A stretch of 64,000 nt of DNA from Winogradskyella sp. PC-19 (GTDB lineage Bacteria > Bacteroidota > Bacteroidia > Flavobacteriales > Flavobacteriaceae): contig NZ_CP019332.1 in assembly GCF_002163855.1 (NCBI RefSeq), positions 285,213 to 349,212 of the forward strand, given 5' to 3'. The position numbers and the translations under genes are program-made. The notes below the pieces were generated by a model that saw only the letters and a list, made by a program, of their open reading frames with translations, searched no databases and was not told the origin of the DNA. This document shows, piece after piece, positions 1 to 6,997 of the stretch; positions within the stretch are counted from its first letter, which is position 1, and the number at the start of each line of letters is the position of its first letter.

Positions 1-7
1 AATTTTA

Positions 8-724
8 ATGAAATTAGACATATTAGCCATTGGTGCTCATCCTGATGATGTAGAGTTGGGTTGTGGTGGTACAGTTGCCAAAGAAGTTTCCAATGGAAAA
101 AAAGTTGGTATCTTAGATTTGACTCGCGGAGAACTTGGAACCAGAGGAACAGCTGAAACTAGAGATGAAGAAGCTTCTAATGCAGCACAAATTTTGGGTG
201 TTATCGTAAGGGAAAATATTGCCTTTGCAGATGGTTTTTTTACGAATGACAAAAAGCACCAGTTAGAAATTATTAAGGTAATTCGAAAATATCAACCTGA
301 AATTGTGCTCTGTAATGCTGTCGATGATAGGCATATTGACCATGGTAAAGGAAGTAAACTTGTAAGTGATGCTTGTTTTTTAAGTGGACTAATTAAAGTA
401 GAAACACAAGTTGATGGAAAAAAGCAATCACCATGGCGTCCAAAAACTGTATATCATTATATACAATGGAAGGAATTAAAGCCTGATATTGTTGTCGATA
501 TATCGGGTTTTATGGACAAAAAAATGGACTCTGTGTTTGCTTACAAAACTCAGTTTTATAATCCAGATAGTAGCGAGCCTGAAACACCAATTTCTAGCAA
601 GAATTTTTCTGATAGTATTGAGTATAGAGCCAGAAATATTGGACGTATTATTGGTGTAGAATATGCTGAAGGCTATACAGTTGAGAGATATCCTGCTGTT
701 GAAAGCTTATTTGATTTAAAATAA
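8..724 (+). CDS. bshB1: Bacillithiol biosynthesis deacetylase BshB1
   Basis: LmbE/PIG-L family zinc deacetylase that removes the acetyl group from GlcNAc-malate, the second step in making the cytosolic thiol bacillithiol. The N-terminal metal motif AHPDD (H11, D13, D14) and the later HIDHGKG segment are both visible, and the 238-aa length is normal for the family. The ATG lies 8 bases into the window, so upstream context is missing. The overall sequence fits the BshB1 branch better than mycothiol or chitin-disaccharide deacetylases. Function is by family knowledge; motifs are seen directly. Confidence 0.93.
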   Translation: MKLDILAIGAHPDDVELGCGGTVAKEVSNGKKVGILDLTRGELGTRGTAETRDEEASNAAQILGVIVRENIAFADGFFTNDKKHQLEIIKVIRKYQPEIVLCNAVDDRHIDHGKGSKLVSDACFLSGLIKVETQVDGKKQSPWRPKTVYHYIQWKELKPDIVVDISGFMDKKMDSVFAYKTQFYNPDSSEPETPISSKNFSDSIEYRARNIGRIIGVEYAEGYTVERYPAVESLFDLK

Positions 725-738
725 GTTAAAAAAAGACT

Positions 739-768
739 TTGCAGAAAATAAGAATTAATATACATTTG
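739..768 (+). promoter_or_regulatory. Promoter of tRNA-His
   Basis: TTG (739-741), 19 bases, then TACATTTG (761-768), which fits the Bacteroidota sigma factor consensus TTG/TAnnTTTG. It lies 17 bases before the tRNA. Confidence 0.7.
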
Positions 769-784
769 CAATCCTAATTAAAAT

Positions 785-859
785 GGTGGTTGTAGCTCAG
801 TTGGTTAGAGCGCCGGTTTGTGGTACCGGAGGTCGCCGGTTCGAGACCGGTCTTCCACC
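785..859 (+). tRNA. tRNA-His (anticodon GTG)
   Basis: Cloverleaf read by eye: D arm GCTC/GAGC, anticodon stem CCGGT/ACCGG with loop TTGTGGT (anticodon GTG), T arm GCCGG-TTCGAGA-CCGGT. The extra G at position -1 (785) faces C73 (859), the histidine identity element. Two adjacent T-T oppositions occur in the acceptor stem (positions 5 and 6). CCA is not fully encoded after the discriminator base. Confidence 0.95.
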
Positions 860-870
860 CAACAAAAAAA

Positions 871-897
871 GCCTTTCAGTATTGAAAGGCTTTTTTT
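871..897. terminator. Bidirectional terminator between tRNA-His and the M28 peptidase gene
   Basis: Perfect hairpin GCCTTTCA-GTAT-TGAAAGGC (871-890), with an A run before and a T run after (891-897), so it works on both strands for the convergent tRNA-His and peptidase gene. Confidence 0.85.
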
Positions 898-919
898 GTA
901 TAATGATTTCATATAATTA

Positions 920-2482
920 TTACTCTGCTTTATCAACTGTAACACGATTATCTCTGTTGGCAACTTCCCAAGCGGTATGAAAAACCAACCTTGTTCTGTT
1001 CTCTAATAAATCATATTCAATTTTATCTGGAGTATCAGTTGGTCTATGATAATCATCATGTGTACCATTAAAATAAAATATTACAGGTATATTATTCTTA
1101 GCAAAATTATAGTGATCAGAACGATAATAATAACGGTTCTTATCATTTTCGTCGTTATAAGTGTAATCTAACTCTACGTTTGTATATTTTTTATTTACTT
1201 CCTCAGAAAGGTTATGTAATTCTGAGCTTAACTTATCACTACCAATTAAATAAACATAGTTTCTGTCACCTTCTTTACGTTTTGGGTCTATACGACCAAT
1301 CATATCTATATTTAAATCAGCTACAGTATTTTCTAGAGGGAAAATAGGATTTATATCCGTATAGTATCGAGAGCCTAAAAGACCTTTTTCTTCACCAGTA
1401 ACGTGCAAGAAAAGTATAGAACGTTTCGGTTGGTGTCCATCTTTTACTGCTTTTTGAAATGCTTCAGCTATTTCTAAAATGGCTACTGTTCCAGAACCAT
1501 CGTCATCCGCACCGTTATAAACTTCACCATCTTTAATACCTTCATGGTCTAAATGTGCAGAAATTACAAGAATTTCATCTGGTTTTTCAGAACCTTTGAT
1601 AAAAGCAACAACATTTTCAGACATCACGTCTTCAGCTTTTCTATCTGCTTTTAAAGATATATTAGTTTTTAAATTCTTTGCCGAACTATCTTCGCTAATT
1701 GAAGAATGTAAAGCTTTGGCCATATCTTTATTAATCATCATAAATGCAAAATCAGAAGCGTTATCATTAAGCGATAATCTTCCTGAGAAACCAGACTCAG
1801 ATTGTCTTTGATAAAATGGTGCGTATCTCGAAAATAATGCATCATCAAAATATAACATGGCTTTAGCACCATTATCTCTCGCTGCATTTCTTTTGCTAGA
1901 TAATGACTGACGGCCATTAGTCCATTTTGTATCTTCTGTATTTCCAGAAGTAATATAATTTCCGCTTGCATCTTTTGGTTCACCTGCTTTTGCTAAAATT
2001 ATTTTTCCTTTAACATCAAGATTCTTATAATCAGAATAGTTTTCAGAATCAATTCCATGACCAACGTATACAATATCAGAGGTATTGATGTCTAAGCTTT
2101 TTGAAAGAGACAAAACTATATGATTTGTAAAGGCATCAAAAGATTTGCCATTGATCGATACCTCTGCTATAGCAACAGCTGGTTTTTGTAAAGGAACTTC
2201 TTGAAAATAATCCTCTCCAGTTAATGGCGTACCAATTCCCATACTTTGGTATTGTTTTTTGAGATATTCAACAGCCATTTTCTGTCCTTTTTCACCAGTA
2301 TTACGACCTTCAAATTCATCAGAAGCATATTTATACAATAATGTCTTTAATTCTTCTTGTGTGATTGTCTTGGCATATTCTGCAGGATTTGCAGAAGCAG
2401 AGGATTTTATGTTACTAGTTTTTCCACCTTTACAAGCTGTAAAAATGAGTAATAAGCATAAAATTGAAATAGATTTTTTCAT
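920..2482 (-). CDS. M28 family zinc peptidase lipoprotein with inserted middle domain
   Basis: Predicted secreted dinuclear-zinc aminopeptidase. The start is the ATG at 2482, because translation from there gives a lipoprotein signal (MKKSISILCLLLIFTAC); a longer reading frame to 2539 would bury it. The protein is 520 aa. Residues 60-300 hold a PA-like inserted segment (for example VYVGHGIDSENYSDY and VKGKIILAKAGEP). The M28 catalytic domain follows: HLDHEG from about residue 310, GADDDGSG, TGEEKGLLGS, NIDMIGR and SDHYNF. It is followed downstream by a convergent tRNA and preceded by a shorter paralog on the same strand. The natural peptide substrate is unknown. Confidence 0.9.
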   Translation of the reverse strand: MKKSISILCLLLIFTACKGGKTSNIKSSASANPAEYAKTITQEELKTLLYKYASDEFEGRNTGEKGQKMAVEYLKKQYQSMGIGTPLTGEDYFQEVPLQKPAVAIAEVSINGKSFDAFTNHIVLSLSKSLDINTSDIVYVGHGIDSENYSDYKNLDVKGKIILAKAGEPKDASGNYITSGNTEDTKWTNGRQSLSSKRNAARDNGAKAMLYFDDALFSRYAPFYQRQSESGFSGRLSLNDNASDFAFMMINKDMAKALHSSISEDSSAKNLKTNISLKADRKAEDVMSENVVAFIKGSEKPDEILVISAHLDHEGIKDGEVYNGADDDGSGTVAILEIAEAFQKAVKDGHQPKRSILFLHVTGEEKGLLGSRYYTDINPIFPLENTVADLNIDMIGRIDPKRKEGDRNYVYLIGSDKLSSELHNLSEEVNKKYTNVELDYTYNDENDKNRYYYRSDHYNFAKNNIPVIFYFNGTHDDYHRPTDTPDKIEYDLLENRTRLVFHTAWEVANRDNRVTVDKAE

Positions 2483-2536
2483 TATTAAAAATATTTTAAT
2501 AAGTTTTGATGTTTGTGTATTCCTTTTAATAGAAAC

Positions 2537-2564
2537 CAAATTTACTAATTATATATTGAACCAA
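2537..2564 (-). promoter_or_regulatory. Likely promoter of the larger M28 peptidase gene
   Basis: On the minus strand TTG (2564-2562), 17 bases, then TAAATTTG (2544-2537). The -10-like box is exact to TAnnTTTG; the spacing is slightly short. It lies about 55 bases before the chosen ATG at 2482. Confidence 0.5.
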
Positions 2565-2596
2565 TTTCGAACAACTAAATAGTTGATGAAATCATC

Positions 2597-3628
2597 TTAA
2601 AGCACCTCTTTACTTAGCGTCTGATTAGTATTTGCTAAATACCAAGCAGTAGCGAATATAAGTTTTGTTCGCTTTGCTAATAAAGGATAAACAATCTTAT
2701 CTGGAGTATCAGTAGGTTTTGTGTAATCTTCATGCTCCCCATTAAAAAAGAATATAACAGGAATGTCCTTGAGTGCAAAATTATAATGGTCAGATCGATT
2801 ATAATATCTGTTTGGGTCGTTTATATCGTTGTACTTATAGTCCAATTCTATATTTGTAAATTCATCATTTGCCTCTCTGACAATAAAATCTAATTCTGTG
2901 CTTATTCTATCTGAACCAATGACATATATATAATCATCGTTTTGGTTATGCCTATTATCTATTCTTCCAATCATATCTATATTTAGATTGGCTATTGTAC
3001 TTTCAATTGGAAAAATAGGGTTATTTGTATAATATCTTGATCCGTGAAGCCCAACTTCTTCTCCAGTAACATGTAAAAAAACGATACTTCTACGTGGACT
3101 TAAACCATCTTTTGAAGCTTTGATAAATGCTTCCGCCATTTCGAATACTGCTGCGGTTCCTGAGCCATTATCATCTGCTCCAGGATATATTTCACCATTA
3201 ACTATTCCTTCATGATCAGAATGTGCAGAGATATAGATATACTCGTTTGGCATTTCACTTCCTTCAATGTAAGCTAAGACATTTTGCGAAGCGTTCAGTT
3301 CCTCGGGTAGCTGATCTTTAGGTACCTTTTGATAGTAGTTTTGATGTGACTCAGGTGACTTTAGACCAATAGATTTATAATAGCTTCTTATATAATCACA
3401 AACTTTATTATGCCCTTCTTCTCCTGTCATTCTTCCAGCATATTTGTCATCTGCTATTTCATAAACAAACTCTTTTAGTTCTTCCTCAGTAATGGTGTTA
3501 AGATAGGTTTGCACCTGAGCTTTATCACTATACTTAATGGAAGCCTTTAAATCTTTTACTTTTTCGCTGTGTCTTTGATTGGAGCATGTACCAACCAAAA
3601 GTAGGAGTGAAGCGACTATAAATCTCAT
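2597..3628 (-). CDS. M28 family zinc peptidase lipoprotein, short paralog
   Basis: 343-aa secreted peptidase with a lipoprotein-type N terminus (LLLVGTC). It carries the same M28 motifs as its neighbour: HSDHEG near residue 136, GADDNGSG, TGEEVGLHGS, NIDMIGR and RSDHYNF. The C-terminal half matches the neighbouring 520-aa protein closely, including the tail around the TPTDTPDKI stretch, while the roughly 180-residue middle insert is absent. The pair therefore looks like a tandem duplication followed by loss (or gain) of the insert. All metal and catalytic residues I can identify are kept, so it is probably active. Substrate unknown. Confidence 0.88.
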   Translation of the reverse strand: MRFIVASLLLLVGTCSNQRHSEKVKDLKASIKYSDKAQVQTYLNTITEEELKEFVYEIADDKYAGRMTGEEGHNKVCDYIRSYYKSIGLKSPESHQNYYQKVPKDQLPEELNASQNVLAYIEGSEMPNEYIYISAHSDHEGIVNGEIYPGADDNGSGTAAVFEMAEAFIKASKDGLSPRRSIVFLHVTGEEVGLHGSRYYTNNPIFPIESTIANLNIDMIGRIDNRHNQNDDYIYVIGSDRISTELDFIVREANDEFTNIELDYKYNDINDPNRYYNRSDHYNFALKDIPVIFFFNGEHEDYTKPTDTPDKIVYPLLAKRTKLIFATAWYLANTNQTLSKEVL

Positions 3629-3682
3629 TTTCTATTATTTATGACACCAAAAATAATAGAAAAAAGGAATTTGTATCAAAAA

Positions 3683-4012
3683 TTAGAAGTCTATTTCAAT
3701 GTCTTCTAATTCTTTTAAAGCCTCTTCCTCGGATGATTCGTCTAATTGGTCAAGTTCTTCAGTATTTCCAACTTCAGCTTTTATAAAAATAGTTTTATAA
3801 ATAGTAAATGATAACGATATAATAGTCAATAGAAATATGTATTGTATCGCCTTTGTTTTTATATTTTTTTTCTTTTTTAAGAATAGTAGTCCCAAACCGC
3901 ATAAAAAAGCTGCAATTATTGGGAATACTGCAATTTTGAATAATGGAGTAACACAAAGAACAATAGCTAATATTGCTGAAATAAAACCGATAATTATAAG
4001 TAGTCTTTTCAT
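3683..4012 (-). CDS. Small membrane protein with acidic tail, unknown function
   Basis: 109 aa. Two hydrophobic segments near the N terminus (about residues 4-43), a lysine-rich turn (KKKKNIKTK), a third hydrophobic segment (about 57-75), then a strongly acidic tail ending EELEDIEIDF-like residues. I do not recognise a family. It ends just 4 bases after the DUF3108 gene on the same strand and probably shares its transcript. A role in the envelope is only a guess from the membrane segments. Confidence 0.6.
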   Translation of the reverse strand: MKRLLIIIGFISAILAIVLCVTPLFKIAVFPIIAAFLCGLGLLFLKKKKNIKTKAIQYIFLLTIISLSFTIYKTIFIKAEVGNTEELDQLDESSEEEALKELEDIEIDF

Positions 4013-4016
4013 GATA

Positions 4017-4796
4017 TTAATGTTTTAGTCCAATTGCAGATTTTATTTTCAGTTCTCCATTTCCTACCGGAATTTTAAATTTTGCTAGTAAAGGAACTTT
4101 ATTTGCGTCTGCAGTAAGCCAAATAATATTAGAGTTATTTCCTCTAAGAAGGTCAGAACCTCTTAGGCTAATAGCTATTTTGTAACATTCTTTTCGGCCA
4201 ATTTTAGAAGAAATAGTTTCTTTACCCAAGTATTTAAATACAACGGTAGTTTCCTGGTTATCGAATAAGACTTTAAAACTTGAAGCATCTCCAATATTTG
4301 CTTTGTGTATATCAAGGTTACGAAGTGTGTATAAGGTTGCTACCAAATCTTTTGTTGAGCTATCAATACTAAGTCGTTTTTTTTCTTCCCAGATTGTACC
4401 ATCACTGCGACGTTTCTTTTTAATGCTTTCAACAGACTTTGTTTTTCGTCGGTATTTATATTGCATAAATTTATAATAACCGCCTTCATTTATATCACGT
4501 TTATATAAGTAGGGTGTTAGACTCGTTGGACTAACATAACTTTCGTACAAATCTCTAACTTTAAAAAAGCTATCGAAGTTGCTAAAGGTAGCTGCCGAAC
4601 ACTTAAGACGCATCAAAGTACTTGAAGATGTTTTTACCTTACTAGTTTCCATAGTAACTTGAGCTATATCTGTTAGTAAGCCAGACATGTTATATGATGC
4701 TGTAAATACTAATTTTTCGCCAAATGGAATTGTTTTATTTTGCCCATTTATTAATAGAACAGAAAAAAAAGTTATGGTTAATAAAATACGCTTCAT
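4017..4796 (-). CDS. DUF3108 domain-containing exported protein
   Basis: 259 aa with a signal peptide (MKRILLTITFFSVLLINGQ). The body shows the DUF3108 layout: an N-terminal FGEKLVFTASYN strand, a central YLYKRDINEGGYYKFMQY segment with a lysine/arginine-rich turn, and C-terminal VPLLAKFKIPVGNGELK. DUF3108 proteins are envelope proteins of unknown biochemical role, probably of lipocalin-like or LolA-like fold. The gene is co-directional with the small membrane protein downstream, and its start is 190 bases from the tRNA-Ser gene. Confidence 0.8.
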   Translation of the reverse strand: MKRILLTITFFSVLLINGQNKTIPFGEKLVFTASYNMSGLLTDIAQVTMETSKVKTSSSTLMRLKCSAATFSNFDSFFKVRDLYESYVSPTSLTPYLYKRDINEGGYYKFMQYKYRRKTKSVESIKKKRRSDGTIWEEKKRLSIDSSTKDLVATLYTLRNLDIHKANIGDASSFKVLFDNQETTVVFKYLGKETISSKIGRKECYKIAISLRGSDLLRGNNSNIIWLTADANKVPLLAKFKIPVGNGELKIKSAIGLKH

Positions 4797-4919
4797 CTAA
4801 TAAGTTTTTTGATTATAACGATTATTGAATCATTTATTGTGCCGAAAGTACAATTGTAAGCTGAAATGTATTGATTTTTGTTATAAAAATTAATGCAAAA
4901 TAAAAAAGATAAAAAAGCC

Positions 4920-4950
4920 TTGGCTAAAGCAAAAAAGGATTTTATATTTG
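4920..4950 (+). promoter_or_regulatory. Promoter of tRNA-Ser
   Basis: TTG (4920-4922), 20 bases, TATATTTG (4943-4950): an exact fit to the Bacteroidota promoter consensus, 35 bases before the tRNA. Confidence 0.75.
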
Positions 4951-4985
4951 CATCCGCATTTAGGGAATACCTAATGAGACTCACT

Positions 4986-5073
4986 GGAGAAATGGCAGAG
5001 TGGTCGAATGCACCAGTCTTGAAAACTGGCGAGGGTCACACCTCCGGGGGTTCGAATCCCTCTTTCTCCGCCA
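4986..5073 (+). tRNA. tRNA-Ser (anticodon TGA), integration target
   Basis: Acceptor GGAGAAA (4986-4992) pairs with TTTCTCC (5063-5069); discriminator G, and CCA encoded at 5071-5073. Anticodon stem CCAGT/ACTGG with loop CTTGAAA gives TGA. A long variable arm (GCGAGGGTCACACCTCCGGG region) is typical for serine. The last bases form the left copy of the element's direct repeat, so the 3' end is supplied by the integrated element. Confidence 0.96.
5059..5071 (+). repeat. attL: left copy of 13-bp direct repeat
   Basis: CCTCTTTCTCCGC, inside the tRNA-Ser T arm and acceptor stem; identical to 26754-26766. It marks the crossover core of the tyrosine recombinase. Confidence 0.85.
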
Positions 5074-5093
5074 AGATTTATTCAAAATCGACG

Positions 5094-5134
5094 AAAGTCC
5101 TGTAAACTCAATGTTTATGGGACTTTTTATTTTA
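5094..5134 (+). terminator. Element-borne terminator after tRNA-Ser
   Basis: Hairpin of about 14 bp (AAAGTCC...GGACTTT with inner GTAAAC/GTTTAT) followed by TTTTTATTTT. It lies just inside the element and replaces the tRNA's original terminator, now at 26771. Confidence 0.75.
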
Positions 5135-5172
5135 CCCAAAACATTAAAATATGTATTAAAAACCATTCTGTT

Positions 5173-5191
5173 GGTGACCTATTAGGTGACC
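5173..5191 (+). repeat. Left 19-bp arm-type repeat (integrase binding site candidate)
   Basis: Two GGTGACC boxes separated by TATTA. The same 19 bases occur at 26675-26693, 60 bases inside the right end. Tyrosine recombinases of integrative elements bind such arm sites near the core; binding here is inferred. Confidence 0.7.
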
Positions 5192-5204
5192 TTTTTTAAA
5201 CCTT

Positions 5205-5221
5205 AATTAGGCCACCTAATT
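5205..5221. repeat. Inverted repeat related to the arm sites
   Basis: AATTAGG-CCA-CCTAATT. Its minus strand reads TTAGGTGGCC, close to the TTAGGTGACC of the arm repeat, so it may be a degenerate site in the opposite direction. Confidence 0.4.
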
Positions 5222-5298
5222 GTTTATAACTGTTTATAAATCAGTACAATATATCAATTAAAAGACCTCGAAATTTTGTAAATTAATGTATAATTAAA

Positions 5299-5305
5299 GG
5301 TCACC
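5299..5305 (-). promoter_or_regulatory. GGTGACC box over the integrase ribosome-binding region
   Basis: GGTCACC on the plus strand (GGTGACC on minus) ends four bases before the integrase ATG. If it is an arm-type site, integrase could repress its own synthesis. Inference from one short match. Confidence 0.35.
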
Positions 5306-5308
5306 AGA

Positions 5309-6559
5309 ATGAACAAAACATTTGGATTATTATTCTACTTAAAAAAGAGTAAAGTAGATGCACAGGGCAAATGCCCTATTTACCTACGTATTACCATAGA
5401 TGGTAAGCGTACAGAGATTAGTACAAAACGTACCATTGAGATTGAGAAATGGAGCGTTGAAGCCAATAAAGCTATTGGAAGAACAGAAAATATACGAGAA
5501 CTAAATGCCTATTTAGATTCACTTACTACAAAAGTATATCAAAGCCAAAGAGACTTAATTCAAGATAACAAGGAGGTTACAACCGAAACCCTTAAAAACA
5601 AGTTTTTAGGTGTTGAGGAAAAACAAAGAACACTCATAACCATCTTTAATAATCACAACAAGCAAGTTGAAAAATTAGTTGGTAGAGAGTTTTCAACAGG
5701 AACTTTAGAACGTTATAAAACAGTATGTAAGCATCTGCAAGAGTTTATGCAACATCAATACAATGTAAGTGATATACCTGTAAACAGAATAGACCACAAG
5801 TATATTACAGATTTTGAGTTCTATTTAAAAACGGTTAGAAACTGCGGACATAACAGTACAATTAAGTATATCAAGAATTTTAAAAAGATTGTACGTATTG
5901 CAATAGCAAACGATTGGATTAAAAAAGACCCATTTCTAAATTATAAAGTCCGTTTAAAAGAAGTGGAACGTCAATTTCTTTCAGAAGAAGAAATACAAAC
6001 AATGCTCGAAAAAGAGTTACACACTAATAGATTAGAGCAAGTAAGAGACATTTTTATATTCTGTTGTTTTACAGGTTTAGCGTATAGCGACGTTAAGAAA
6101 CTATCAAAAGATAATTTGGTATTTGGTATTGATGGAGATAAGTGGATAAAGACAAAGCGTACTAAAACAGATACACGTAGTAACATTCCCCTACTTCCGA
6201 CTGCTTTAGAGATTATAAAGAAATACGAGAACCATCCAGAGGCAGTTACAAAAGATGTATTGCTTCCTGTATTGAGCAATCAAAAGTCTAATGCCTATTT
6301 AAAAGAGATAGCAGATTTGTGTGGTATCAATAAAAACTTAACCACCCATTTAGCTCGTCATACGTTTGCAACTACGGTAACATTGTCTAATGGTGTGCCA
6401 ATGGAATCAGTTAGTAAAATGTTAGGTCATAAATCACTAAAAACAACGCAACACTATGCTAAAATATTGGATAGAAAAGTAAGCGATGATATGGCAATTT
6501 TGAAACAAAAATTTGCTGATAAAAGTAATGTTGATGCTTCCAAAAGAATCGCTAATTAA
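5309..6559 (+). CDS. int: Tyrosine recombinase / integrase of the element
   Basis: 416-aa site-specific recombinase of the Bacteroidota integrative-element type. Residues 1-90 form an arm-binding domain, about 105-205 a SAM-like core-binding domain, and 220-400 the catalytic domain. Catalytic residues seen: HLARHTF (H near 346, R near 349), LGH (near 373) and the nucleophile in HYAKI (Y near 382). The position of the first catalytic arginine reads TGLAYSD, so alanine stands where classical enzymes have arginine, as in the IntDOT group, which also lacks it. The gene sits next to the tRNA-Ser target and reads away from it. It should catalyse integration and excision between the 13-bp repeats. 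Confidence 0.93.
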   Translation: MNKTFGLLFYLKKSKVDAQGKCPIYLRITIDGKRTEISTKRTIEIEKWSVEANKAIGRTENIRELNAYLDSLTTKVYQSQRDLIQDNKEVTTETLKNKFLGVEEKQRTLITIFNNHNKQVEKLVGREFSTGTLERYKTVCKHLQEFMQHQYNVSDIPVNRIDHKYITDFEFYLKTVRNCGHNSTIKYIKNFKKIVRIAIANDWIKKDPFLNYKVRLKEVERQFLSEEEIQTMLEKELHTNRLEQVRDIFIFCCFTGLAYSDVKKLSKDNLVFGIDGDKWIKTKRTKTDTRSNIPLLPTALEIIKKYENHPEAVTKDVLLPVLSNQKSNAYLKEIADLCGINKNLTTHLARHTFATTVTLSNGVPMESVSKMLGHKSLKTTQHYAKILDRKVSDDMAILKQKFADKSNVDASKRIAN

Positions 6560-6591
6560 CATATATAAACAAAGAACAAAAGTATATGCTT

Positions 6592-6617
6592 AAACCCTTG
6601 ATTATTCAAGGGTTTTT
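6592..6617 (+). terminator. Terminator after the integrase gene
   Basis: Ten-bp stem AAACCCTTGA/TCAAGGGTTT with a TTAT loop and a T run. It separates int from the next transcription unit. Confidence 0.8.
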
Positions 6618-6698
6618 CTGTTAAAAGATAGTGCGTAAATGTTAATAAGTTTGTTTTATGTAAAGGTCAAAATATCGTAAATTAACACAATATAAATC

Positions 6699-6712
6699 AG
6701 GTGTTTACACCT
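6699..6712. promoter_or_regulatory. Inverted repeat upstream of the HTH gene
   Basis: AGGTGT-TT-ACACCT, 22 bases before the HTH start codon. A candidate operator, perhaps for the HTH protein itself. Just upstream, the segment ending GTAAATTAA also occurs before int (near 5277-5285), suggesting a shared promoter type. Confidence 0.4.
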
Positions 6713-6733
6713 TTTAATACGTTTTAATAAAAA

Positions 6734-6997
6734 ATGACATTTGAAGTAATTACAAAGGATGATTTAAAGACTCTTAAACAGGAAATCATCACAGAACTGA
6801 AGACAATTTTAGGAAGCCAAACAGAGCAAAAAAAGTGGTTAAAATCAGCAGACGTACGTGAGCTATTAAATATTTCAGCAGGCACGTTGCAGAATTTACG
6901 AATCAACGGAACATTACCTTATACAAAAATGGGTAAAACTATGTACTATGAATATGATGATGTAATCGGAATTTTAATCCAAAACAAAAGTGCATAA
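6734..6997 (+). CDS. Small HTH protein, excisionase-like
   Basis: 87 aa. The N-terminal 35 residues look helical (KDDLKTLKQEIITELKTIL), followed by a winged-helix DNA-binding domain of the HTH_17/MerR-like type: WLKSADVRELLNISAGTLQ, then NLRINGTLPYTKMGKTMYY. Such proteins act as excision directionality factors or regulators in Bacteroidota elements. Its last base is the first base of the downstream gene's ATG (TAATG overlap), so the two are translationally coupled. Role in excision versus replication control is inferred from position beside int. Confidence 0.8.
   Translation: MTFEVITKDDLKTLKQEIITELKTILGSQTEQKKWLKSADVRELLNISAGTLQNLRINGTLPYTKMGKTMYYEYDDVIGILIQNKSA

Noticed and set aside
783-980. 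A 65-aa reading frame over tRNA-His
   Set aside because: It simply reads through the tRNA and terminator; no ribosome site or protein-like composition.
4893-5185. Several 60-70-aa frames across tRNA-Ser
   Set aside because: They translate the tRNA and attL on both strands, and are artefacts of a conserved RNA gene.
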